Shown: positions 1 through 11,595 of the stretch, piece after piece | How positions within the stretch are numbered: the first letter of the stretch is position 1 | How the letters are laid out: each line of letters begins with the position of its first letter | The notes under the pieces: model-generated | The model's input: the letters and a program-made list of their open reading frames with translations, nothing else | What the model was told of the DNA's origin: nothing | The model's database searches: none | Source of the DNA: Serilophus lunatus | Lineage: Eukaryota; Chordata; Aves; Passeriformes; Eurylaimidae | Reading direction: 5' to 3' | NCBI GenBank assembly: GCA_013399895.1 | Contig: VXBA01005490.1 | Location: 515,541-579,540 of the forward strand | DNA length: 64,000 bases | Made by a program: the position numbers and the translations under genes

Positions 1-1632
1 AGTGAAAACATCTCCTTATCCTCTACCTTCAAGTTGGTAACCTACAGACTGGAAATCAGCATTATACACTTAGTGCTGCCACTGATGCCTCATGTAATGC
101 TGAGCAAGTTGTTCTCCCTTTCTTCATTTACCTTGTTGGATGTAAGTGATGGTAAGTTCTTTTTACAAGGTACTTTGAATTCTGAATATGGAACACAAAA
201 TGACATTTTAAATACAGTACATTTAAATTATTTGTTATGCTTTGGAAAAATAATATGTAGATGAAGGCAGGGAATACAGAATGAAAAAGAAATGGAACTG
301 CAGAAGTTTTTGGCATGTAATTGAGTTGCCACATAAGAGAAGGACAATGATTCACCCAAGTAATTATTTCACAAAGTGCTGAGATGCTGCACGCAGTATT
401 CATAATACTGAAATTTCTGCTTTCTTAGAGTAATTCAGAAATGTGGTAATTTGTTGTTTTGGTTGGGGTATTTAGCACATCTTCATTAGTGCAACTTTCT
501 TCCCAAATCAGCAGGACTGGTGTTGTACCATTTAAAAGTTACAATGGACTCCACAATTTGTGTTTTTCTTTGTTTCTGCTCTTCATCAGAGACAATATAG
601 CTCAGCAAAGATCTTAGCCTTTACAGATATAACAAATGCTTTTCTCTAACTTAAAATTCTTATACTATTCGAATGATTTTCTGAAGATCTTTTTCTTACT
701 CCTTTTACTGTCAGACATCACAATATATACTCCTAACATCTAGAAATGTAAAAATGTATCAGTAAGAATATAAAATTTGACCCTGATTATCTAAATTTAT
801 GTAATACAAAAAAGGCCTAAAACTATGCCATTTAAATATAACATGAAATTAGTAATATATCTCCAGATTTGCACTGCATTATTGAAAATCTCTGAGGTCT
901 GCTATTAAGATTTCAAAGTTAAAATGGATACTTCTTTATATGAATACATATGTTTCCTTATTTGTGCATTCACGGCTAAACTCGGTTCATTTAGTATAAA
1001 AACATCCCTGGTTGCACATGTGTCTGTTTCAGCTGTTACCTTTTATATGAAATTAGCCTTGTCTGCTTACTATACATACTTGTGTGTTGTGTACCTATTT
1101 TTATTAATTTGCTATGATGTCATTCCTATCACATTGGTAATTTCATGAAAACAAAATAAATCCATAAATGTGAACAAAAGAATGAGTGGTGAATTGTGCA
1201 AATTACATAGAAAGAAATGTCTGGAACATAGAAGTCTTCAGTGTTGCATATTTTACACTCAACAGCCATAGGAAAGCTGAGGCCTACCCTCACCCTAATT
1301 ACCCTAATTAGCATAAGCTTTATAGCTCTTGCTGCACCTAGTTTCTTCTCTCCTTTAAAAATTAGTATTTCTGAAGTAAATCCATAAGTTCGGCACATAT
1401 TAACTGAAATTTTTGAACGTTGCTTTTTTCTTGTGCAGCTCCAGGTTTGCTGTTGGAATGAACAGAACGCTCACAAGTGCAGAGAAAGGGTGGTACATCT
1501 GTTCTTGTTCCATTTGTGCTATTTGATCTGCTTCTGCAGATGTGTGACAACTGTTTTATCCTTCATCTCCCACACTAATTGTAAAGTCTTATTTTTCAAA
1601 CTGGGACCAAACATAATTTTGTAACAGACAAA

Positions 1633-1650
1633 GGGCGGGGGGGGGGGCGG
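1633..1650 (+). repeat. G-run (11 consecutive G)
   Basis: A run of eleven G at 1637-1647 is set in ggg-c-G11-c-gg. It is an isolated mononucleotide tract in AT-rich surroundings, prone to length change and sequencing error. It could form intermolecular G-quadruplexes. No promoter or CpG island accompanies it. Confidence 0.9.
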
Positions 1651-4600
1651 TCCACCCCTACAAACACACCAAGAAAACAAGTTTTCTTCACAGGAAGAGT
1701 CTGAGCGGTGGTGCATTACATTAGAAAAGGAATGAAGCAAACAAACAAAACCAAAACCAGTGCTAAATGTTTTAAAATTCAGACATACTGTTGCAAAAAC
1801 AAGCAGTTTAGTGATAATGACACTATTTTCCCTTTTTCATCTTTGTTAATCAAGACCTTTGTTCATTTACAGTCAGTAATATCATTGCAACAATCTTATG
1901 CTGTGAGACAATAGTATTTTGACTTACACAGTGGGGCATGCAGTATTTATAGAGACAAGTTACAAACTCTTAAAACCAAGATTTTATAATAGAAGTGTTG
2001 ACACAGGCTATTATAGTATGCATTATAGGAATTTCCAGTCCTTTTATAGACTATGGAGTCTCTGGAAAGCAAAAGAATTAAACAATAACTAGACTATCAC
2101 ACAAACTCTTCATAGCTATTACTTCTTAATAGTGGCGTATGTTTTGGAGTGTTACTTTTTTCCAAGGAATATTCTGCTTTTCTTTAGAGAGTGGGACTTT
2201 GGTATAACTTGATTTATTTGAAGTTGTCTTTGGAATAGAAAATCAATTTGATGTGATCTTATTGTTAGTTTTTTTGAAAAAAGATACAAAAGCCTTGTCT
2301 TTGAAATGTGTGAGACCTGAAAAATGTTTCTAATATTTTATTATTTTCTGAGTCTAATAGATGTGATCTGTGAGTTCTCTTTCTTATACAAATCATGGTG
2401 TACCACTTTTTGAAGGGTTTATTTACATTTTTCGCCCAGAAAGAATTTCACTACGTGTAAAAGCAGCACCCACATAGTAGCTCCATGGACAACTTTAACC
2501 CTTGTGTTTTGCATCAGCCACTTGCTAGAAGTAACTGTTTCTTATTCTTATCTTGTCTTCAGTTGCAGAAAAATCATAGAAAACATTAATTAACATGTCT
2601 TTTACTTGGCATTACGCGAAAGAGACTGAACCGAATATTTTGCTTCTCTCATATTTTTCGGTAGTTCCTTTTCAGTTGCCTTACCAGAGCAAGGTAGAGG
2701 ACAGGTTGTATTGTATTGTACTCTATTTTATATATATTCTATAGGAATAGAAAGCCTGAATCCTCACATAAATGTGAAAAGACCCTCAGGCATCTATCAA
2801 ATACCAGCAGAAAGATCAAGGACAGGTTTTATTGTTCTTATATGAGTATATAGCTATATATGAAAATTCTGTTAAGAAACTCTAAATTTGGATTAATACT
2901 TCACAAAATCTCTAGCTCTAACTCTTCTTCTCTACATATAGGGTGTCCTTAAAGTAATTTGGCCATCTACCTGGAACCAGGTGTATCAGGACAATGCAAA
3001 ATATTAGATCTCAGGAACAGTTTGGATTCTCTTTAATGAACCTAAAAGTGTTGACAACCCTGTCAGAAGACAAGGGAAGACTACTAATGGTAAATTCACC
3101 ATTGGGTGACAGTGCAACAAGTTGTCTCAAGGAAGACTGTCATAAATTTCTCTTCAGTGAGAATTCTGCTTTTAGTTCATGGCGCTTAATCATGTGGGAA
3201 GGTTAATTTTGTGCCAAGGATATGGGGAAAGTGTCCTTTCTTGCTGCTTATAATTCGCAGGATCCCCTTTCTAGCAGTTATTCCAAGAAATTACTCAGCG
3301 AGTACTGAGCTATAAATAACATTCTTTTACACGTAGGATAGAAGAAGACGGAAGAAGGTGTAGATGTTTAGATGATTGTTCTGACTCTGAAGCAGTTCAA
3401 GCCTTTGATTCCAAGCTGTGAGAATTCGCTGTATTTAATTAGGGACAGACAGCTGACAATTTATGAGTTGTACATGCAGGCCATCTTTAGCTCACTGAAT
3501 AGCACTTGCATTCGTTTGAATTGGCAAATACAGTATTCCTTTCACCATTCCATAATACACATCCCTTTGCCATTTACATCTTCAGGCATATTAAATGAAC
3601 AATGAAAGTACATCATAAGTAATATGCATGATGTGATTGCTCTGTGAAGAAATAATAACCATCAGAATACCCAGCAGGTATATTTCCATGGGCATTGTGC
3701 ACTTTCCTTTTTTCAATCGCTAATATTTCAGTCCTGATATTTCAGGAAGCAGTTGTAAAATATGCAGGTTCTTGGTTTTACATGTACTAAAACTTGAAGG
3801 TCACACGGTATTTTCAATCCATGTATTCAGTTTATTAATAAATACAGGGATATTATAATGGTACCCTTCAAGCTACTGAAGACTTCTAAGTCTTCTTATA
3901 TCTTTATTTTGTCCAAGTGCTATATTGTCAGATTTCTAAAGACTGATTGCTCATCTGTCTGTATTTTAGGAAATAAGACTAAAAAGATAGACTCTAGAAA
4001 TGCAAACTATTTCAGGTGAAGAAAGGTCTCAGTGGGATGTCCAGGAAATAAACAGTAGTTATTATGAAATGTATTTCCTTTGACTAGGTGCTATAACCTT
4101 CACGTGCCCTGTGGAGCATATTTCAGTGAACCACTTAAAGGGAAAAATAGCACAGGAAGCTGACCGAGTAACGTATATGTCAGAAACCCTTTCTATTTAC
4201 ATTTGGCTTGTTTTGAAGAGAAAATAATGAGTTTAAGGGGACAGAGGAGATTGACAGATACCTCAAGGCAACTGAGAGAAAGCTTAAATGACAGTGAAAT
4301 ATATAGGACAAATTTTGTGCATGTGTGTTATATATTAATAATGGATATGATCAGTAAACCCTTATGAATTTATAAGAGACATTTAGTAAGTTAATAGCTG
4401 AATAAATTATTTAGATAAACATGCATGTGAATGTGGTATGTAGATGGTTTTGTCAGTCACATAAAATTCCTATGGTAAGAAATCAGAATTGATCAGTACT
4501 GAAAATCATGCATATAATGTATGTTATAATTGTGAAAATGAAATAAAGCTTTTAGTATTTATATTTATTTACATTTTACATTTATTTACCCATTAATTTA

Positions 4601-4685
4601 TGTAGTACATTTTTCTCTATTTAAAATGGAAAAGTTACTCAGAAATAAGATGTAGGAGAAGCTTTAAGAGAAATGGAGGAAATGG

Positions 4686-4865
4686 TGTTTTGCGTTATTT
4701 CTGGTGTTTTGTTTTCTTGGGGTCTGTTTATTTCTTTTGTTGTTTGCTTTGCTTTTGTTTGTTTTTATTTTGGTGGGTTTTGTTTGAGTTTTTTAGTTTT
4801 GGGGTACTTTATTTTGGTTTTCTTGTTTAGTTTATTTTGCATTTTGGTGGGTTTTTTTAAATGAG
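4686..4865 (+). repeat. T/G-biased low-complexity tract
   Basis: For about 180 bp the plus strand is almost entirely T and G, with repeated units such as ttttgtttg, ttttggtgggtttt and gttttcttg. A and C are rare. It encodes only Phe/Gly/Val/Leu-rich nonsense peptide. The strand asymmetry is striking, and similar tracts recur in the window (33968-34064, 26490-26528). Confidence 0.85.
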
Positions 4866-7020
4866 TTAATATTCTTTCAATTTTGTTTTGAAGAGGTAGG
4901 AATTATGGAAACTCATTCCAAGCAAGGTTTCGATAAGTAGTTATAATTGATTATTTCCTTTATTCTAACACTTATTTTTATGATTACTTAGGAAAAATAT
5001 ATTTAGAGAAGAGAAAGTCCTGATTGTAAAAGTTTCTAGCATCAGGAATGAAAAAATGCTCTAGTTGTTCTGACATATGATTAGATTCTGCTGCACCTAC
5101 ATGATGCATCAGTGCCAAACCAATGCCTTTTTCCTACTGAAGTCATTATACCAGAGACAACCGATTTCTTCTCACTGCGGCATTTCAATATGCAACACAG
5201 GCATTGACAATCCCACCTACACCAAAGACTTAGTACAATGTCTGACTCATTCATAACCACGAACAGCACATCTTTGATGTGAATACCTCCCTCACAGTCC
5301 TGTTTACAGATTTACATGGGTTTGAGGAAATTGGATGGAAAGCACAGGATCTGCACTGCAGTTTCTTAAAATTCTGTTCTAGAGAACATCAATATGTGAT
5401 GTAAGTAACTAATGCCATGTAACAATTACTATGTTTCTGCTAGTGTGCCATTTCATTCCCAACAATAGCTTCAAATTAAGACTGTTTGTTGAAGTAACAA
5501 TTATTCATATGCCTTTAAGACGTGATGTGTCATTGCGTGAATCATAATATCCTTATGTTTTTACATTTATTTTTAACTTTGAAATTTATTAGAATTATTT
5601 GTTTCCTGGTGGTGATGGTATTGTCGTTTTGTAAATCACTGAAATTAAGTTTTGCTGCAACTGTTTATTGATTTTTTTATGGTAGCTAATCACTCTAACA
5701 CCACCTGAGCATCCTGTGCACAAAATGAATTGGAGAGATTTACATGGACCTTAAAATAATTCAAATGTTTTCACAGTTCCAGAACACTACTTTTTACATT
5801 TGGCTTCTCACAGGGCAGGTCTTTATAGAGCAGGGAGGCAAGGTTGACACATGGCAGTAATAAATGTAGTACTTTAATTGTGAATATCACTGATGTTGGT
5901 AAGGCTTGTTCAAAGAAGGCTGTGAAAAGTTTTCAAAAGAGATCAGGTCTAGATCTGCCTGCTGTCTTCTGGCAGAGGCTGTGCTTTGACTCTGCACACA
6001 AGAGTACTGATAATGGTGTTAATGTCAATGAGTCCATCTTAATTTGTTGGATAGTCTCCCTAAGGATATCAGTTCTAGTGCTTTACTAATATATTTTTTG
6101 GTTTTCTTAAAAAATTCCACATCTGCTTATCCTGAGGTGGAGGAGATACAGATTGCCACTGACATCAAACTTCCCAAGTCTGTTTTAATTTCCCTGTAAG
6201 GAGTATATATCGGTTTTGGTGAACTTCTTTTTATTGCAGAATTCTTGCAGCTCTGTTAGTTCTGCAAAGCCATTATTAATGGAAGAATGTACTTTCAAGG
6301 TTGTCTGCTCTTTTGATATTCCGGTGTGTGTCCTTCCTCTTTTGATAATTCAGTCTTCATGCTGAGTGATTGTTTCTACAGAATTACCTGTCTTTTTTAC
6401 CAAGTGTTGGCTTTTTCTGTATTTGTTAGTTTCTAGCAAACTGTGAAGGAATGAGAAAAACCCCTCTCATATGAGGTTATTGCTGTTTATGCAAAAGATC
6501 ATAGCAACTTCCCTTGCTACTTTGCTTCCACGTTTTTGCTATCTGTACTCCCTTTCCTTCCCCCAGTTCTCACTGTAAAATTGCAAGACCTGCTCAGTAT
6601 GCCAGGACTGCTACCCATCTGTTGGTAGCATCTGGGTGATATGGCATTTAGTAAGCAGTCCTTTCTCCAGGGAATTTCTCCTAATGCTCAGTTTTGTTCT
6701 GAGTTTCTTAAAGAACTTCACTGCCAGCAGCAGCTCATTGTCACTGGCCCACTTCATGTGCAATCCAAGAGCTTTCTTCTACAAAGAGTTACTGATGGGC
6801 TCAGTTTAACATACATAAGTAGATTTAATAGAGACAGTGAGGCCTCTTATGTGCATGAAGTGCCTGTATAAGCTTTTGAAGAAGGTTATTTAAAAAACAT
6901 TTTGAAATACGTGTTTTCATACACAGCATTGAACTCCGCAAGGACTGTCATTGTGAGGAAGATTATCTGGCTCACGTTGCTTACTAGAAGATATGTACAC
7001 CTCTGCATATCTAGCGTTCT

Positions 7021-7050
7021 GCTAGCACAGAAAGCTAGCACAAAGCTAGC
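7021..7050. repeat. cluster of three GCTAGC palindromes
   Basis: GCTAGC occurs at 7021-7026, 7034-7039 and 7045-7050, with intervals acagaaa and acaaa between the copies. This is an imperfect tandem repeat of about 11-13 bp. A related ctagcg lies just upstream at 7011. No regulatory role can be assigned from the sequence alone. Confidence 0.8.
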
Positions 7051-7270
7051 ATTTTGGTAACACACATAATCCTATATTCATGTCTCATTTTGTAATTTAA
7101 GTTTGCAAGATGTACATACACAAATCAAATTAAAAGCTTGCAATGCTGTTTACAAATAAAAATAAAAGAGAGCAAGAAATAAGATACTTCTTGCGGGCAC
7201 AGTTACTTATTCAAATGTTAGAACAGTTAGTGAAAAAGAACACTAAATAGGAAAATTAAGAGGCACTGAT

Positions 7271-7356
7271 CTTGGCCTCAGACTTTGATGCATTCTTGGG
7301 TTTGTCAGAGACTTGATAAAGGACAAGCTATCTAATCTCCTTTCTGCCTGAGGCAG
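7271..7356 (+). repeat. possible ancient MIR-like SINE fragment
   Basis: A block with gactttgatg, then cttgggtttg, then ggacaagctatctaatctcc and ctgcctgaggcag follows the order of the MIR core and its L2-derived tail. In MIR, a 'gggttc' box is followed by a 'gaccttgggcaag...aacctctctgtgcctcag' tail. The match is by eye and degenerate, and no target-site duplication is visible. It could also be chance similarity or an old LINE tail. Confidence 0.3.
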
Positions 7357-8586
7357 TGGATCCTAAAGCTGATCTGCCGGCTTGTTGCCTCAGTCCTGAC
7401 ATCCTCCCTGTCTCAGCTCTGACCCTGGCTGAGGCATGTCAATATGAAAAGTTGTATGAAAGCTCCCCTCCCTGCTTTTCAGGTTAGTTTTATGTAGATT
7501 TAAAGCACAGAAACAGCCCAAATCAAGGCTGGACAAACATTTGAGTCAGTATGAAGAGAGGATTTGCCTGCAAAGGCAAAACATGAATAGCTACTGCTCT
7601 AAGTGAGACTTGGGTACACTGCACAGGACAACAGCTTCAGTTTCTCTACCAATGACATTGGTTTAGTGCTGATTCTCTCTTTCTTTTCTTACTTATCTTT
7701 AAAAATTACAGGTGAAAAAATTTCTAGCAGTCAGACAGATTTGGGAATATTTATTAGCTATACATAAAGACCAAATGCATAAAAGTTCCAAAGGAAAGAT
7801 ATTAGAGGCAGCAAAAGGAAGCAACAAATGGATTTCTGTCAATGTGTTGTAATTGAAAATGTAAAAGAGTATGATCACTACAATGATAATAAAAATGACT
7901 GTCTGGAACACTTAAAAAATGAAGAAGTCTAGACTTCAAAAATATGTTAATCAAAGTGGGTCTTTTCATTGAATAAAGATGAAAGTGTAATAAATACAGT
8001 CGGCATTTACTTGCAAAACAATGCTGAAAAGTATTCGAAGTTAAGTGATTTAGAATAAATGTCTCTGGATTATGTGGCTATCATAGTAATAGAAGGAGAA
8101 TATTAATTAGCTCTCCAAATCTTTAATACTGTATGAATCCAGTTCTCTCCTTTGGTAATTCTTTATTTTAGCCATAATAACAAAAGAAGGAAACTTAAGT
8201 CACACAGAAACTTGCAATTCCTTTTACTTTTCTTAAACAAGTCTTAATTTCTCCAAGAAGTTCTGTTTCATACTTGTAGCACTTGTAATTATACTTTTCT
8301 ACATTTAAATAAGACAGCATATCCTTAGGCATTATTTTCTTCCTAAATAGCTCATCTAGATTAAATTTTAAAAAGCTTGCTCTTGCTTTCATTATTTTAT
8401 GAAGAGGCTTTCAAAATAAGTTGCAGTATTCAGAATTTAAATATATAAATATCTTACCTAGAATAGAACAGTTATTTTGAGGAATGTACTTTTAGAAATA
8501 GTTTAAAAGATTTTCATGCTAAAGAATAAGAAAGTTAAAGAAGATGGTGACTAGAAAGCTCCAGGAAAGGTCTTAAATTATAAAAT

Positions 8587-9650
8587 GAATCATATGTTAA
8601 TTCAGGTTGGAAAAGGCCCCAGGAGGTCTCTAGCCCAACATCCTGCTCAATGTAGAGTCAGTCCTGGGCTCTGCCCAGGCTGCTTAGACCTTCATCCAGT
8701 TGGGTCTTGAAAACCTCCAAGGCTGAAAACTGCACAGGTTTCTTGTATAGCCTGTTCCACTGTTGGACTGCCATCACAGTAAACAAGCATTTTTTTATTG
8801 CCAGTGGGACCTCCTCTGTTTATGTTTGTCTGTCTCTCTGCCTTTCCGCAGACTGTTGTGACTGTGTCTTCATGCTAAATTTACCACACTGGAGAATCTT
8901 ATTAGGTCTCTCTGAAGCACCATCCCTTCTCAAGCCTCAGCCTCTCCTCACAAGATTGTCCCTGACCTGCTCCAGTTCAGCCATCTTGGAAGCCCTTCAC
9001 TGAACTTGCTCCAGCTCATCAGTATTTCCCTTTATAGTTCAAGAGACCTCAAACTGGATGTGGTATCCTAGCTATAATTACAAGAGCTAAGTAAAGTGAA
9101 TAGACATCTTCTTTGACACCATGTATTTTCCTGAAAATACAGCCCCCAAATCTGCTACCTTTCATTACTGCCAGGGCATGTCCATCTTTAGATTATGGCC
9201 ACCAAAGTTTTCTCTATAGAGCTGCATCACAGCCCGTACCAGTGCAAGGATTTCATACATTCAAGATGGACAACCTTGCATTTGTCCTTGCTTTGTTTCT
9301 TATGGCTCCTGCCATCCCATCCCTCCAGCCTGCCTAGGTGCTTCTGGATGACAGCCATGGCTTCAAGCAGATTGACTGCATGCACCGACTGGGTGTCATC
9401 TGAAAGTTCAACGGAGGTGAACTCCAACATCTCCTCCAGGTCATTGGAAAAGGTGTTAGACAAGAGAGGTCCTGAAAAAATCACAACTGGCCTCCAGGTA
9501 GAGCATGCACCATTAACCACCCACCTGTTGGCCCTCAGGGCTCAGGCAGGTTTTCACTCATCTAGTAGTCCACACATCCAAACCCACCACCCATAATGTT
9601 CCAACTTGGATACCAGGATGCTGTGGGAGAGGATAAAGTACTTTAGATAA
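8587..9650 (-). mobile_element. 5'-truncated CR1 LINE, old copy
   Basis: This is a CR1 non-LTR retrotransposon fragment whose coding sense is on the minus strand. Reading from 9650 downward, a decayed reverse-transcriptase (ORF2) segment is visible. It contains a VVNGACSTWRPV stretch, a degraded GPLLSNTFSNDLEE block where the family normally carries its PQGS...LF-NDL motif, and a DDT catalytic-type triplet near 9393-9400. A DKCKVVHL-type block follows about 9260-9290. The 3' UTR then runs down to 8587 and ends in the usual junction of the gttggaaaaggcc type beside a short AT octamer. The glycine-glutamine part of the RT motif is missing, and stops and frameshifts interrupt both ends, so the copy is dead. 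It is more diverged than the copies near 32.4 and 45.3 kb, which suggests an older insertion. The 5' limit is approximate. Confidence 0.87.
9227..9520 (-). pseudogene. CR1 reverse-transcriptase remnant
   Basis: This is the longest uninterrupted piece of reverse-transcriptase coding sequence in the old minus-strand CR1, about 97 codons. In order it shows WRPV near residue 10, a degraded LLSNTFSNDLEE block at about 19-30, SDDT at about 40-43 in the position of the catalytic FADD-type motif, an AAIQKDL-like segment written here as AVIQKHL, and DKCKVVHLE near the end. The phenylalanine-alanine before the aspartates has been lost (LS instead). With no intact start and no upstream RT fingers domain, it cannot encode a working enzyme. 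The methionine at its start is internal to the RT domain and is not a real initiation site. Confidence 0.8.
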
Positions 9651-11542
9651 TTTTTTGACCAGAATTCATATTTCTAGACTGCAGAGGAAGCTCTTTTCTA
9701 AACAATACGGCAATATTTTAAGTCACAGATCCATAAATATTTACTCTGACAAAAGTAATTTTAGGTTTTTGCACATTGCATAAGATGTGGTTTGTTGATT
9801 TGTAGACAGTAAACAGCATAGTGTTTCTTCTCTTTCTATCTAATATAGCAACGTGAGTGAGAAATGTATTCAAAGATCATGTCCTTATCATAGTTTAGAT
9901 CTAGCACAATGAATGCATCATCCTGTCATTGATCATAACTTTTTTGAGAATGATTTCTATTAAAAGATGTTTATTTCATTCCTCTAGTAGTCTGTGAAAC
10001 TATATAGGTGTGTGTAAGACAGAAGTGGCTGGGAGTGGGAGTTTTTGCTTGGGAGATAACCCGAGCAGTTTTTGAGGTGAGAGCCTTAGAGTATTTGATA
10101 TGGGAGGCAGGATGAGTTTTTCAAGTTTTAAAGAGACATCTCTCCTCCTTGACTTCTTGATGGGTGCCATCCCTAACTGATTTGGTGTCAAGAACGCAGA
10201 GATGTGTCCTCCTGTTGTGTTATTCAACACCACAGTTAAAGGCACCTGCAGTACCCAGAGCCAGCTTCCCTAACAGATTCCTGCAAACAGATTTGGGCCA
10301 CTGCAGGCTATGATATGTTCATATTGAGCTCCTTGTGCAATGTGCTTTTCTTAGAGCAGGTGAATGGAAACTTTCTTCTCCATCCTCCCCCTCAAACAAG
10401 AGCTGCTACCTGCATAGCTAAGTTGTCCTTTTCCATTCTTGTCTCATTTCTGATAGGTTGTTCACTCCTACACCACCATCTTTTGCAGTGTGATTGTCTA
10501 TTTCTCTTCTTCAAGTCATTTGAAGTCATGTGAAAAATTCCTTCTTAAAATTTTTAATGTCTTTTTCCAGGATTTTTTCACCATATAAATTATCTGACAA
10601 AAATCAAGAGAGGACAAATCTGAAAGAACGAAGTTTCCTACTACTTGTTCTACGGCTCTGTGTCCCAAACTGCAGCCTTTATAATTCCCCCAAGCAGCCA
10701 CATAACTTTGGAGCCATCTGAATTCTTTAGCTGTCATGCATTTTTCTGAGTCTTCTCACTGATATGGCTGTCCAGCTTCTCAAATGGAGGAGGCTTAGGT
10801 GGAGCTGGGTTGGGGAGAGTGCACTGAACTTGCAGCTGTCTTTAGCTGCCCATTTATGTAAAAATCGCTGTATTTCCTGAAGGTTTTAAATTCTTTTTTT
10901 CCTGGGCATCCCCAAAGTAGCTCAGTGTGGAGTGACCCAGCCGTAATTTACATTTAAGCCCAATTTGGATTCATAAGCAAGGCATTCCTCTGTCTGTTTC
11001 ACCTGAGGGGCTCTCTCCAGCTGGCATGCTCCTAGCATGACTAATAGTGCAGTCTGTGCATGAAGTACAGCCGCAGCAGGAGATGATGGGAGTCTTCATT
11101 CATCTCTCCAACAGAAGTATGAGTAGTCAATGTGAGTTCAATCTCTTCCTGGCAGAAGGATTTTACATCCACCTTTCACACCAATCTTCCATGTAAAAGC
11201 TATTCTAATCTGGCTTTCTCTATGAAAAGCTCTACATTTAAAAGGAATATATACTTATTTTCATCACTAAGTGGAATGAGATGGGGAGGAGTGTGCACAG
11301 AATTTGGCCAGAATGGTCATGTCACTCAGGTGTCTTGGGGCAGTTAGGGGTCTTGCCTGGGAAAATGAGAGGGTTGATTTTTACTCCTTGTTAGTGGTTG
11401 TTTAAAATCTTTACCTGATGAATGACTGACAAAAAAATGCACGCATGTTAACCTCCTGGCTGTTGTTAGTCTGAAGTGGATGCCCAGTGCTACTCACAGG
11501 CTGAAGAGGATATATCTGCCTTGGTAGGAACTCACCTGCTTG

Positions 11543-11595
11543 CCCCTCTTTCTCCCACCCCCCCTCCCTGCCTCCCTGCCTCCCTCCCTCCTTCT
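11543..11595 (+). repeat. C/T-rich tract with CCTCCCTG repeats
   Basis: This is a nearly pure pyrimidine tract made of ccctccctgcctccctgcct and further ccctccctccttc units. It is a low-complexity or microsatellite-like polypyrimidine mirror sequence able to adopt triplex DNA. The G interruptions in cctccctg give it a loose 8-bp period. Confidence 0.85.

Larger units (their letters stand above)
1..8586. other. unique AT-rich sequence, no gene recognised
   Basis: Apart from the G-run, T/G tract, GCTAGC cluster and possible MIR fragment listed separately, I see only unique AT-rich sequence. Open stretches are under about 100 codons and occur in all frames. None resembles a known protein family. 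There is no CpG cluster and no tRNA or snRNA signature. It is likely intergenic or intronic. Confidence 0.6.
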
